Source: Saxidomus purpurata
Taxonomy: Eukaryota; Mollusca; Bivalvia; Venerida; Veneridae
Direction: 5' to 3'
Assembly (NCBI GenBank): GCA_022818135.1
Contig: JAFMSR010000002.1
Location: 44,244,699-44,308,698, forward strand
Length of the DNA: 64,000 nt
This document shows, in pieces, positions 12,601-25,500 of the stretch; position 1 is the stretch's first letter; every line of letters starts with the position of its first letter. The position numbers and the translations under genes are program-made. Below the pieces are notes generated by a model, which saw nothing but the letters and a program-made list of their open reading frames with translations, ran no database searches and was not told where the DNA came from.

Positions 12601-13380
12601 TAATGCCTTTGATGATTAGGCGTTATCTGTAAACGCGCCTACGGACAATTTTCCCTGCATGTGTATATTTTGTAACGTGACAAGGCCTAAACCAAGGGAA
12701 CGTCAAGAATATCGTCGTTTACCATGTTAACAAACAAATTTTACAAAAGCAAAATAAAACTGAAGAAAAACAAATTTTTATTACCCTGAAAGACATAACA
12801 AATTGTAGTCTCAACTCAAGAAAATGATCTCAAAGAAAAATATTAGAGGTAAACAAACATATATAGATTAAATGTCTACGTCCCCGCGACGGGTTTGACA
12901 TGAAAGGAAGATAGATTGATAGAAAATAAATAATTTGAAACTGTCACCGGTCTCTTATCTGGACTCATTAGATGATTCCAGATGCCGATGAAGACCATAA
13001 CTAACAAAAGACTTACATGATATTATCTCATTTTATATAACAAGTCTCTATTTGTTTTGCGCTTTTAACTACGCAAGATTGTTGTGGATTGTCAATTGCA
13101 AACGTAAACAATCGTTTGTTGACAAATTTAGCGGAAACGGAAGTAACGTTATTAGATAATGCACACGAAAGGTTCAGGAAATACCAGAAAGAGGAGAAAT
13201 GGTCGGATATATATCTATCTATCTATCTTCCTGTACTGTCGAACCCTTTACAGGGACTTAGACAATTTCGTGCGCGTCAAGCCACAAAGACTGTTAGTCG
13301 AAATAAAAGTAAAAGAATTTTAAAAAAAGAAACAGGTCAAAATAAGAGAAAGGGGAAATAATTATGTTAATGATTAAAAG
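9640..13380. other. Intergenic region upstream of rnps1
   Basis: AT-rich DNA with scattered dispersed-repeat pieces. One at 10150-10290 (CAATTTTAGTTTG, AAAGTTGGAGC) recurs at 47020-47150. Self-complementary CCTTGAAAGTCAAGG lies near 10080. A 90-codon ORF at 13089-13361 has no recognisable domain. A non-coding rnps1 exon and promoter may be here but could not be placed. Confidence 0.5.
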
Positions 13381-13403
13381 ATAAAAACAGGGGTGGAGGC
13401 AGG

Positions 13404-13562
13404 TTATGGTAGGGCATGACCAACGCAGCTTACAGCGACATTAAACTGATCAAGGGTAGGAAGGGAAGGAATATCAGGTGGGAGACTACTCCATAGGACT
13501 ATGGTCCTAGGGAAGAAGGAGTACTTATAGTAGTCAGTGGTTGCGGTGATTAACCTGTAGGA

Positions 13563-13594
<32 letters not shown>

Positions 13595-13743
13595 AAAAAA
13601 AAAAAAAAAACCCCCAAAAAAAAAAACCCCCCCCCCCAAAAAAAAAACCCCCCCCAAAAAAAAAAAAAAAAACACAACCCCCCCCCACAAACACAAAAAA
13701 AAAAAAACACCCCACCCCCAAAAAAAAACACCAACAAAAAAAA

Positions 13744-13807
<64 letters not shown>

Positions 13808-14428
13808 AAAGGGATGATAATGGCGGGATTTCCTAGTTAGAGGGATGAGATTTCCTTGGATGGGGATTGCAACCAGGTCGTTTGAAATTTTATACGTAAG
13901 TGACAGTTGAGAGTCAGTGCGCCGGAGATCTAACCTGCGCCATTTTAGACTGTGTAACATGTCTGTGACACTTGAAGTCCGGTCAAAGTCAGACATAGCC
14001 CAGCACGCTGCCCTCCTTTTGACCGCTTCTATTTGGTCTATCTGGATTTGGGTGTATGGTGACCAGACTTCGGAGCTATATTCCAGTTGGGGTCTTACTA
14101 GGGTCTGGTAGGCTATGGACTTGAGGGCTGTTAATTTGACCTTTATGTTTCTACGAAGAAATCCTAGGGTTTGATTTGCCTTTTTGGTTGACCTATTTAT
14201 GTGGGCGTCCCACGAAAGATCGTTAGATATATCCACGCCAAGATATTTAGCTGAGGTAACAGATTCTAGTTGTGTATTGTGAAGAAAGTACTGTGATGGT
14301 ATAGTATGTTTCCTTCTTGTGACGTGGATAACTTGACACTTGGTGGGATTGAATTCCATATCCCAGTCCAACTCCCACTTTTCTAGTGTGTTAAGATCAT
14401 TTAATGTGATGTAAAATTTTGTAATCAT
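13404..14428 (-). pseudogene. Non-LTR retrotransposon reverse transcriptase, C-terminal fragment
   Basis: The minus strand encodes the C-terminal part of a LINE reverse transcriptase of the kind common in molluscs and cnidarians (jockey/CR1-like). Visible blocks are LEKWELDWDMEFNPTKCQVI, SAKYLGVDISNDLSWDAHI, FLRRNIKVK, YQTLVRPQLEYSSEVWSP, RRAACWAMSDF and SLKWRRLDLRR. After SRHYHP at about 13812 the frame enters an A/C-only tract (13561-13806 on the plus strand) and resumes in a shifted frame as TTDYYKYSFFPRTIVLWSSL and LPTLDQFNVAV, stopping near 13404. Endonuclease and the polymerase catalytic core are absent, so this is a 5'-truncated, broken copy. Confidence 0.85.
13561..13806. repeat. A/C-only homopolymer tract inside the LINE fragment
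   Basis: About 246 bases with no G or T on the plus strand: long A runs alternating with C runs of one to nine. It produces spurious poly-Phe/Gly ORFs on the minus strand. It may be a true expansion or a consensus artefact of long-read homopolymers. Confidence 0.9.
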
Positions 14429-14753
14429 CTATAGGGCAATTTATTACGTGAAGTTTTATTTGTCAGTTATATATGTAACAAGCCTCTTACCCACCCTGTG
14501 AATTAACAAGTTGTCCGTGCACGTTACGAGCATTTCGTGTATCTGTCAAATTGTCGACGTACTTATTATTTGCTTGTTCGTATTTGATTGGTTTGCGCTT
14601 TAGCCGACTTCAGCGTTACGTCTTTCTGATTGGTCTTAAAAGTTAAGTTCCGTGGCGGGAAAATGTTCCGATATATTTGATAATTCCGCCTTGGAGCGGC
14701 GGAGTCAAACTGTTGTCAAAGACGGTATATCTTCCACTTTTTACCTTTTATTA

Positions 14754-15214
14754 GCTCACCTGGCTACGCCAGGATGAACTTTTCTGATCGATGATTGTCC
14801 GTCGTCCGTCGTCCGTCAACATTTTGATTCAAATGACATCTCCTCTGAAACCTCTAGGCCAATGTTGATAAAACTATGCAGGAATGTTCCTTGCATGAAG
14901 CTCTACCAAAATTGTTCAAAGAATTCCATTCCATGCAGAACTCTGGTTGCTAGGGCAACAAATAGGAAAAACTTTAAAAATCTTCTCTGAAACCACAAGG
15001 CCTAGAGCTTAGATATTTGGCATGTAGCTTGCCTAGTAGACCTCTTTTAAAGTTTGTTCAAATTATGCCCCTGGGGTCAAAACTGACCTTGCGGGGGATC
15101 TTTGTTTTACAAAGGCTATAGGAAAACTTATTTGGTATATAACATTATCTAGTGATCTTCCACCAGGCAAGTGGAGTATCAAGGTAGCGGTACATCGGCC
15201 ATCTTGCCCTTTTG
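14754..15214. mobile_element. TTAGCTCACCTG-type non-autonomous element
   Basis: Left end is TTAGCTCACCTGGCTACGCC followed by GTCCGTCGTCCGTCGTCCGT. The body carries the inverse of the CTAGGCCTTGTGGTTTCAGA unit found at 42063-43187. The right end GCCATCTTGCCCTTTTGTTT is the inverse of the AAACAAGAGGGCCAAGATGG start at 42063. A single core unit is present. Confidence 0.65.
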
Positions 15215-16400
15215 TTTATGAAAGGGTTATATGCATTTTGTGTTTTGTAGCTGCTGTGGATTTTTGGTACATTTATGTATAGAGTTCATTACATAAATGA
15301 TGTAAAACGAATTTGTTCTTCATTTATCTAGTTTTCCATTGACTGTGGAATTAGTGTTCCCACATTCACAAGAGACTTTTATACACCCCTTTACGGCCGT
15401 TACATATATATTTAGGTGCCGCGAATTAAACAACAAAAAATTCAGTTCTTCTTTCTTGTTGACATGTCACACGCAGAATTAATTTAACCCGCACACTCTG
15501 TTCATCTTGTTATTTTTTTCATATGTATTTCCATTACTTTTTGAATGTATGTTTGATTGTATTTTTAGAATTACTATGTAGTTTGTATTCTGAGGAACAA
15601 CCTGTATCGACATATGTCTCTCTTTGTGTACAAAATGCCAAACATTTACATTCTGTAAATCGCTATCCATTAATTGTACAACAACAACTTAACATAGATT
15701 ATTGAATGTTTTACGGTATGCCACTTATTTTAAGACGCTGATTTTACCGATAATGGCAAGTAATAATACTTGCAAATATTTCATTATTTATGCTTCAGTT
15801 TTAGGGAGTGTCTGTTTATTTTTTTTCATTCCTAGTTCTAAATTATAATGTATTATAAAACGTGGATTGCTAATCATTTATGCAATACATACTCGAGTTA
15901 GGATTTGAAATGGGCATGAATAAAGTTTAGAAAATGCCATATGGCGTCACAAAGAAAATGTTGAAAATGTTGAAATTTTATTGCTAAAAAAGGCCTCTGG
16001 TGCATTTTCTGGCGTGAAATATTGCATGTTTTGCTTTTGTAACGTTAGCCCATCGTAACAGTTCTACACGATACATCTGTAGTGTTGGGTTGCACAAGCT
16101 CAGTTCATTATGAGTCACCATACATGATAACTATTCGTTTATTCGCTTTTACTGTTATTTCATGATACTGGATTCTTATTATGTTTTGCTTTCATGCTTT
16201 AGATTTTCAGTTAACCAAGTTCATATGATTCAGAGTAGCTAGTTCAGTAGTACTGGTAAACCTAAAAGACCAACATGCTATCTGTCCCAAGTACTGGTAC
16301 ACATTGAAAAAACAATAGGGAATTATTCATATATTGAAATGGACAGGGCTATTTACCGATGCAATAACAATATTTACCTGCTGTTACAGTAACAATGTAA
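15215..16400. other. Intergenic stretch without recognised features
   Basis: AT-rich DNA with several short AT-biased ORFs lacking domain signatures. No gene, tRNA or ordered repeat was recognised. Confidence 0.45.
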
Positions 16401-16559
16401 CCATTTATGTTTTAGACAAAATTTGCAATGCAAGCGCCAGTTTACTGTGTACATGAGAAAATATAACAAGAAGACGCGGCAATGCCGCCAAAGCAGGTTC
16501 AAACGGCGCCTGTAGATATTGTAGAATTAAAAAAAAAACAGTCACCTTGAATTTCTTAA

Positions 16560-17745
16560 ACAATCTAAAAATTGAAGAAATTAGTGACCTTGTAATTTCT
16601 AGTGACCTTGACCCCAAAAAATATTGGTGCGCACCATAAACCGGTTTAAGCTCCCCAGTGGTGTTTTTGCCACTGACCGTTCTAAGGCGGTGCCCCACTG
16701 ACTTCCTTTAATTGTTCGTTTTGTCCTACAACTGTTTGCTTTGTATGCTAGTGTGTAAATAATGTAAATGTATTTTTGTAACATGATTGTGTGTGTGTGT
16801 CCTGTGTTGACCCTGTGTGTGTTTTGCTGGTGTACACTTCTTGTGCTGTGGAAATCGTTTTGGGGAGTCTGTGTTTTTGGTACATGGCATTCCCTAGTGA
16901 CATTGATCCTATTTTTTTTTTTTTAAAATTTTTTAAAAACTAAACAAAATCTAAACCTAATTGAAGAAATTAGTGACCTTACCTTGAATTCCTAGTGACC
17001 TTGACCCAGGGCCCAAAAATATTTTTCCTGCTTACAACAATCTAAAAACTAAAAAAATAAAAATCTATTTTAGTAACAGTGACCTTGACCCTAGTGACCT
17101 TGAACCTCAATTTTTTTTTACTTAAAACAACCTTATACCTAAAAAACTAAAAATCTATGTTTAGTAATAGTGACCCTAGTGACATTGACCCCCAATATTT
17201 TTTTTTGGTTTAAAACAATCTAAAAACTAAAAAAAAATAAAAATCTATTTTAAGTAACAATGACCTTGACCTTGAACCAAGTGACTTTGACCCAGTGACC
17301 CAAAGCTTCCTCTCCACGCAAGCTCCATACACACCAAGTTTCATTACAATTGGTCACTCCTAACTCAAGTTAATGAGCGGAAACCATTATTCTATTTTAA
17401 GAAACAACCCTTGATCTTGACCCTAGTGACCTCAAATGCAATCCCTAGCTTCCTCTCTACGAAACCTAACTACACACCGAGTTTCATTGCAATAAGTCAC
17501 TCCTAACTTGAGTTATTGAGCGAAAACTATTTTTCTATTTTTAGTAACAGTGACCTTGACCTTGATTCTAGTGACCCCAAATGCAATCCCAAGCTTTGTC
17601 TGCACGCAAGCTACCTATACATCAAGTTTCATCGTAATTGGTCACTCCTAACTCAAGTTATTGAACGGAAACCAATGTTTGACGTCCGACCCACCCGCCC
17701 TCCCGTTCGCCATACGACATCGCCATTCTAATAAGTAGTTTTTTT
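16560..17745. repeat. GTGACCTTGACC-rich repeat array
   Basis: Consecutive degenerate units contain AGTGACCTTGACC, AATCTATTTTAGTAACAGTG, AAGTTTCATTGCAAT-like and GTCACTCCTAACT text. They end in a C-rich tract (CCCACCCGCCCTCCCG) near 17690. TGACCTTGA occurs at 16603, 16996, 17080, 17095, 17261 and 17551. This is one of several element families in the window built on this motif. Confidence 0.65.
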
Positions 17746-17941
17746 TAAAAAAAAAAACCTGAATAAAAACTACTCTTTACTCTTCTTAATACATTGTACA
17801 TTTTGCTGTATCATATTAGCAGTTATTTACTAAAAAACGCACAATTATATGAAGGATCTTACTATGGACTTGACTTGTTTTTGGTACGTGGCATTCCCTG
17901 TTTGATATTATTTTTGTTTTTTTGACAGTTTTGTCATGAAC

Positions 17942-18584
17942 TCAACTTACTACGACGTTTGGCTTGTTTGAATGTTTGAAGGCTAAAGGTGTTCCTTGAA
18001 ATATCGTATGCCCCTCCTTCAGAGTGGCAGTTTTCTTTGATGAATTTTTATAATACCGATATACGTCCTCTAACATTTTGTCCATTTTCTTAAACTGTGG
18101 CACATTCACAAAGCTGTATCTGCAAGCAAGTGCCAACCTGTGATCTTAACAATGAACAACTTTTATTCTATCATTTTGTTCCTTCAGCTCAATAGCAACA
18201 TCATTGTTTTTCCCAACGAACACTGCAGCACCGCCTGAAGCAAACCCAGGCATATTTTCAACTGAAAGACCGTGATTTTCAACTTCCTTTGTGATGGAAG
18301 ATGTAGTGACATCAGCGGTAGCACTTTTCACAGTTGTAGTGGATAGAAAAGAAATTTTCTGCTCACCACTTCTGTCCTTAAACTTACAACATATTTCCAA
18401 ATGTTTTTGTAGTGTCAGAATCACACACTTCATCCACAATACAATAAACGAGAAATTGGTGCTGCCCTAGATATTGTGTTTCAATTCTTTTGTCACTCCG
18501 TTGCTGAGTGGTTCCAGTAATTTGGTAACAGCAATCCAGATTGTATAATTTGTATTCTGCACATTCATATCCAACTAATTCCAA
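17942..18584 (-). pseudogene. hAT-type transposase-derived gene fragment (ZNF862/KIAA1586-like)
   Basis: The minus-strand translation keeps the conserved core of hAT/ZNF862-like proteins: QYLGQHQFLVYCIVDE (18384-18584 frame), then GLSVENMPGFASGGAAVFVG, LKEQNDRIKVVHC, and DHRLALACRY with FKKMDKMLEDVYRYYKNSSK downstream. A TAA stands between VHC and DHRLALAC, where intact relatives read through, and an upstream frame change separates the first block. N-terminal zinc fingers and the C-terminal dimerisation domain are absent. It is a dead, truncated copy with no visible introns. Confidence 0.75.
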
Positions 18585-18838
18585 GAATTTTGTTTACACT
18601 ATTTTGTTTTTCTACTTTCATGGCTTATTGAAGTATGTGACATAAAACAATACAAAACAAATAAATTGAACAAAGAAAAGCAAACATCAAAGGAAAAGTA
18701 ACACATGTGACAAGACATATTACATTAATGCAGTATTATAATGATACTATAGAGATTGTCATATAGACCCACTCAACCCAGAGACACATCCACCCCGCCA
18801 AGGTTCACAAAGTCGTACACAAACCAAATTTGTTTTTT

Positions 18839-19103
18839 ATTAGCTTGCCTGAGCACGAAGTGCTCGTGAGTTATTGTGATCGCCTGGTGTCCGTCGTCTG
18901 GTATGTATTTCTGTCGTCCGCTCACACTTAACTTTATGTTCCTGACATTAGGTATGCAATTGAGGCTGCAATTTTCATTTGATCTTCATGAAACTTGGTC
19001 ATAATGATTGCCTTAATGAAATCGAGATAGAATATGTGTCATCTCTGATAAAAAACTAGGTCACGGGGTCAAATAAAATAAAAAAAACTAGGTCACCGCG
19101 ATT
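18839..19103 (+). mobile_element. Truncated TTAGCTTGCCTGAGC-type element
   Basis: Starts TTAGCTTGCCTGAGCACGAA with a GAGCACGAAGTGCTC hairpin, then GTCCGTCGTC motifs and GGTCACGGGGTCAAAT/CTAGGTCACCGCG units. The left end resembles that of 14754-15214 (TTAGCTCACCTGG). No right end was found. Confidence 0.5.
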
Positions 19104-19511
19104 GACGTACTTTTTGGCAATCGATCACTTTTTGGTTGAAACGAACTGGAAATTGCATTCAGGTAAATCTTTCCTTTTTTGGACACAGAAAAATCACATT
19201 TTGTTAGTTATAGACATGGTAGGAGACATGCCGAGGTCTCACCCAAGAATACAAGCTACTATAAATGCTCTCATGGACGGACCTTCAAATCGTAACGTAC
19301 ATATAGTACATATTTCATGAAACTATATATTATCACAACTTTTCTACTCTAAAATGAATATCACTTTACCTGAAAACCTAAAAGATTATGAAAAATCTCA
19401 CAACTGATTTAAAATCTAGATGTTAAAACTGAACAGGCAGTTTTACACACACTTTTTCGTGTTCAACAATTACTTTTGGTATTTGCATATCTTTCGGTTA
19501 GTATACCAGAA

Positions 19512-22500
19512 ATGATTCTGTCCAAAATCAAAACAAACAAAATGACGGGAATTTGCACGAGAAACACGGGGAAACTGAGCTCCCTCTCCATTCAGTTTTT
19601 TGAGATGGTACCCGTAAGAAGAATTCAATGGCAGGTAATGAGAAGACTTGCGTGTAATAGGCTTCGTACCTTCACTTTCAATCATCTAGAATTAGGAGCA
19701 GAGAACACGACACGTGTTACAGGGAATTAGCTACAGTTCAAAACGTCCCCATTTTGACCAAAACGTCCCGCCTTAATAACCAAAAATGACCAAAACCTTC
19801 TCAATGCTTTGTCAATGGCCCAATGGGGACGTTTTGGACATTTTTGGGACATTTAACAATTTTTATTATTAAAAATGCTATCGAATTAAGCAGTGGTAAG
19901 TGCTTTGTCAATGGGACATGAACCATAACTCTATTTTGACTAATTACAACTACTGGTTGGAATTCAATACAACTTCATACAATGGTCAAGCACAATCGGA
20001 GGAAGTGCAGTGCACAAGAACAATAACTCCATCTTGACTAATTACAGAGTTATTGTCCCTTTTTAGCTCGACTATTCGGAGAATATGGAGAGCTATTACA
20101 GTCACTTGTGTGTCGGCGTTGGCGTTGCTTCTTTGGTTAAAGTTTTGCCTGCTAAGTACTATCATGCACATATCTCAGTAACCACTTATGATATTGACTT
20201 GAAACTTTGTTCATGTCTTTAGGGGTGTCATACAATCAAGGCAGATAACTCTTGAAAAAATTTAGTATAAATTATGGCCCTTGTTTGACTTTTGAAAATT
20301 TGGTTAAAGTTTTGCCTGCTAGGTACTATCATGCACATATCTCAGTAACCACTTATGATATTGACTTGAAACTTTGTTCATGTCTTTAGGGGTGTCATAC
20401 AATCAAGGCAGATAACTCTTGAAAAAATTTAGTACAAATTATGGCCTTTGTTTGACTTTTTGAAAATTTGGTTAAAGTTTTGCCTGCTAGGTACTATCAT
20501 GCACATATGTCAGTAACCACTTATGATATTGACTTGAAACTTTGTTCATGTCTTTTAGGAGTGTCATACAATCAAGGCAGATAACTCTTGAAAAAATTTA
20601 GTACAAATTATGGCCCTAGTTTGACTTTTGAAAATTTGGTTAAAGTTTTGCCTGCTAGGTACTATCATGCACATATCTCAGTAACCACTTGTGATATTGA
20701 CTTGAAACTTTGTTAATGTCTCTAGGGGTGTCACACAGTCAAGTCAGATAACTCTTGTATAAATTTAGTACTAATTATGGCCCTTGTTTGACTTTTGAAA
20801 ATTTGGTTAAAGTTTTGCCTGCTAGGTACTATCATGCACATATCTCAGTAACCACTTGTGATATTGACTTGAAACTTTTTTAATGTCTTAAGAGGTGTCA
20901 CACAGTCAAAACAGATAACTCTTGTTTAAATTTAGTGCAAATTATGGCCCTTGTATGACTTTTGAAAATTTGGTAAAGTTTTGCATGCAAGGTACTATCA
21001 TGCACATATCACAGTAACCACTTATGGTAGTTATATCAAACCTTGCAATAGTGTTCAGGGTAAATTTTGTATCAAACAATTAATTGACCAAAAAATTAAA
21101 TCTATAGTTAAAGATTTTGACTTTTTTTATGATTCAACTTTCCTAGTTTATACTTAATAGTTAGCAGAATTTTGTTTTGCTATTACACTGATAAAAGTTT
21201 TGTTTTATTAGCAAACACCCACAATAGTCGAGCTTGCTGTCTTATGGACAGCTCTTGTTACTTTTCCTTGTCCGAAGCATAACTTGAAAACTACTTGTTG
21301 GAATTCAAAATTCAAAACAACTTCCGACAACAGTCCAGCACAATGAGAGGAAGTGCAGTGTAGAAGAACCGTAACTCTATCTTGACAAATTACAGTGTTA
21401 TTGCCAAGGACAATATCGCTATTTTAGTTCTTTCTGCAATGTATTCTGTTACTACAAACTTCCTCAGTTAATAAAGCAGTCTTTCGGGGGTATTAATCAC
21501 AATTAGTGATAGGTCTAGTTTACTTTGTTCAAACACAAATCTATATGTCTGCCATAACAGAAAGTCTTTAGAGAGTATTGAAAAAGAATGAAAATTGGCA
21601 GCCATGCCAAAATTTGTATGAAAAGTAAATATTTTCATGTATTGTTACAGAATGCAGATATAGTGATTGGTGACCTAGATGTAGAAGCTCAGAGATATAT
21701 ACTGGCCAGCACGGTAAACAACAAGCTTTGTCACCAGTACCCACCTTCCATCCAGTATCAGAGGGCATTTCTCAAGAAACTACTAAATACAGTATAACAG
21801 AACTTGTATTCTTTTATTTATTCTCAAATGTGAATTAAGTTCAAGTTGTGATTTTAATGTAACTGCCTTTGTGGTTGAGTGGTTAGAGCCGCTGACTTGA
21901 GATCACTGTAAACTCTCATAGATTGAGGGTCATGAGTTCAAATCCTGCGACCGACCATGTCTCTTTATGTGAGAAAGTTTGCAGTTTCTTAAGGAGGAAA
22001 GGAGTCTAGTACCGGTTCTACCCAGGAACAATTGTAAGGTAAACTGTCTACCTGTTAAAATGACCAACACTGGAAAGGGCGTTCAACAACAACAACAATT
22101 TTGATATGAAAGAAAGACCGCATTTCTTGCAACAAAGTTCTAAATACTCATAAACCTGATCTAGCTGTTATTGTAGAACTCATGTTTGCATACAAGCCTT
22201 GAAGGCATTTAAAATTATTTGTGTTTTTTTTATAGTTGGAGGGTTGTGGTGTGGAGATCTGTGATGAGCTGTATGAGACATATACACGGTTACTGGAACA
22301 CAGAGATCTGGAGGAGGAATCACTCTGTTACAAGACATATACAGTAGTAAGTCACAAATACAGAATCTTCCAAATTTAGCAGAGGAAAAAAACTCTGTAA
22401 GTCATACGTACTGTAAATCACTTTGTATTTGTGTGATCTTTTTTTTTGCGAAAACCATGGTCCTGAATTATTTTGCGGATTTATGAATTCGCAGCAGAAA

Positions 22501-25500
22501 AAATCCGGAAAGTCAGGTGGCATGAAAATAAATAAATTCAATATGATACTACTTAAAACACTACAAGAATATTGTTCTTGACATCAGGTTATAATAATCC
22601 ATTCTCAAACAACTTTGAAATCATAATAACGTAATTGTCTATCATACAATGCTGTGACAAATGGCCTGTTAATCCCATTTGTTTTCTAAACAAGTTTGTC
22701 AAAATTTCAGGTTTGTGCTAAAGGTCATTAACCTGTATATTGATAATGCTTTAAAGATGAGATGGATCTATGTCCTTTGTTCGATATAATACAAGGCCCA
22801 TCATGGAGAAATTTTTCACAACATGAACATTAATTTTCTCTGGATGTGCATTCTCATATTATTATACAGAAAAAGTGTTTGGATTTTCAACATTTGGAAT
22901 AATTAATAAAAATTACTGTTACGTTTCGTATTTTCAGACAATATTTTTCGGTTGGATAATTTGTATGTTCTAGATGTAAATTTATGTGGATTTATGAATT
23001 CACAATGCAGTGGATGCGGGAAAAATAGCGAAAATAAAAACACTGTGAATAATACCAGATTCACAGTATTATTGTGTCAGAAATATAGAAAAATTACTGA
23101 AAAAGGCAGAGATAGCTTGACTGTTGGTTTTCAAGAATCACTGACTAAAATACATCTTGCGTTTCCAGATACAAATACATGTACATTCTGTAGTAACTGT
23201 AAATTAAAACATACTTCAGTGATAAGGCAGAATCCCAAATTCTCTAATAATTCATTGTACTTCCACTAATGCTGACATAGACGGGAGGTTAAAATGTAAT
23301 TGAAAATTAAAAAATTGATTTAAAAAGATACATGAATGGATGCATTAACTGTAGTCAATGCTGTGTGTTTTCTTCTAGGATGACAATGTCAGAATAACGA
23401 TTCAGGAATCGGTGAACATGATCTCGTGTGGAACAACGGGACTCAGTACATGGCAGGTACAGATTATAGTCAGAGACTTTTAATTAATACTAATTTATTT
23501 AATCTCGATCGCGAAACAAGTTCTTTTAAGTTATATTAATAACTCTCGGGACTCAGATGGAATCATTGATCAACACACTGCACAAATAGTAGAATTGCGG
23601 TCCACTCTGCAAAAGTTAAAACAATCATGTTTTATATATTGGAGTCCAATGGAAAGTGAAAAAATGTTCTAGAGTGTGTAAGCATATATAAATGTTATTC
23701 TGTGCCAAGGAGAGACTAACATTCACAAAATCAAGTATTGATTGGCATTTCTTTCAATTTCTGGGTAAAGACAGTCATGCATAAAGTATTGTGTTTGTGT
23801 TACGAAGAATTGTACATGTATTGAAAGTAAACAAAAATATTGGGAATTACTATCAGTCATAAAGACGTTATCCCTGTCACACACAAATATACTGGTGCCT
23901 TGAGTTCATTTTATTAACTAAGTGTCATTGCAGTTACTGAAAATCTATTGGAAGTTTTTTCCCCATAACGTTTGTAGTGTAGACAACCCTTTTGTCAAGA
24001 GTGTGGCAATTGCTTGAAGCACTAAATTGCTGTTGAGGATTGTGGAAATTCATTTTCACAAAAGTCAAATGTTGTTCTTCCTCCTACATTGTAGATGACA
24101 CTAAGTTCAGCCCTACACTTAACTGCTGTACATGTAGTATATCACGACAGATTAACAAATTGTGAAGTTTTTTTTTCATAATTATTGACATGTAGTATTT
24201 TGTTGAGTTTCGTTCAAAATTGTCAACAGTCGGTAAAATTGCTAAAAGGAAGTATATAATGCATGATACATGCAAGTACATCATAATACTTTTAAGTAAT
24301 GAAAACTTAAATAATGATTCTTATTATATTTTGTAGCTAACTTCATAGATTTCTCAATTCTATTACCAGTTTTTAAATAAATTCAGACTTGTACCTGGTT
24401 GTAACTGTGTATTTCAGGCCGCACAACACCTAGCTGAATGGGCTGTACAAAATAAAAAGTTCTTGGAGAACAGGTAAGTATTGCTTTTCAGCAGTGTTGG
24501 CAATTGACTGGTCAATATAAGTATTTACCAGGTAGGCAGTCAATACTGGTTAAAACTGGTCCATACCAGTCATTGTTATATATCTTACTACATAATAGTA
24601 ACAAATTTTAATAGAAATTAGACGTATACAAAGAAATTCATCGTCTCATACTGTGCCCCAGGCCAATACACCATATTTGCTGTCTGTTGGTTTAGATGTG
24701 CATTATCTGGTTACGCATTGCATCATTAATGATCGTACAATGGCAACGTCCAGTCTATGCTGAAGTCGTCGCCGGCTAACAGGTTATTAATTTGGACAAA
24801 TAAATTCAAGTTAATAAGAAAACCGGATTGTTGAAGATATGCATGCCTTTTAGAATTAATGAAAAACAAAATCACAGTTCAATGTCTGAGAGAGCGGGGA
24901 GAGAGACATGTTTCTGTCTACAAAAACAACCTAGTTTAAACAGAAAATAGTCCTACTCCCCATTTAATGTTTTGTTGAACATGCTGTCATCTTGTTGAGG
25001 ATTAATTTTCCTTGAACTTTGTATTGTGTAATATTGAAATTATGAAAAATTCAGAATGCAAGACTCTGTAGAATAATTTTACAGTTATTACTTCATGAAT
25101 GTGAAGGTGAGATTATAGAGTTTGTAAATCATAAAGTGTCTTAATTGATATTCAACACAATTTACTTTGTTTTATTTCAGACATATTTTAGAGTTGGGTT
25201 GTGGACTAGGCCTCTCGGGAATATCGGTGTGTAGAGTGTGTTGTGTTAATACATACACATTCACTGATTGTCATACGCAAGTTCTTGATTGTCTTGCACG
25301 AAACATAGAACTGAACTTCTGTGATAGCAAACTTGCGACAATGCAGTGTCAACAGATAGGGAAAACTGGCCAGGAATTTGATATTAATCAATCTGAGACT
25401 GTAAAATGTGATATGACGTCATGTGACAGTAACACAGACAGGTCATGTGATACAAGAACTTGTGTAGACTGTGATACACAATCAGTGCCAGACTGTGATA

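Noticed and set aside
13089..13361. 90-codon plus-strand ORF with basic C-terminus
   Set aside because: No recognisable domain, low-complexity TATC run inside, no supporting splice partner; the true eef2kmt first exon was found at 19512.
13534..13809. Minus-strand ORFs of poly-Phe/Gly
   Set aside because: They are translation of the A/C-only tract and continue from the LINE fragment; no protein family is implied.
21865..21950. tRNA gene
   Set aside because: A and B boxes are present, but the stems do not close and a CAA-repeat tail follows; called a SINE.
22952..23269. 105-codon Cys-containing plus ORF in eef2kmt intron 3
   Set aside because: Intronic, contains MITE-like inverted words (ATTCACAGTATTATTG), no family resemblance, not needed for the eef2kmt frame.
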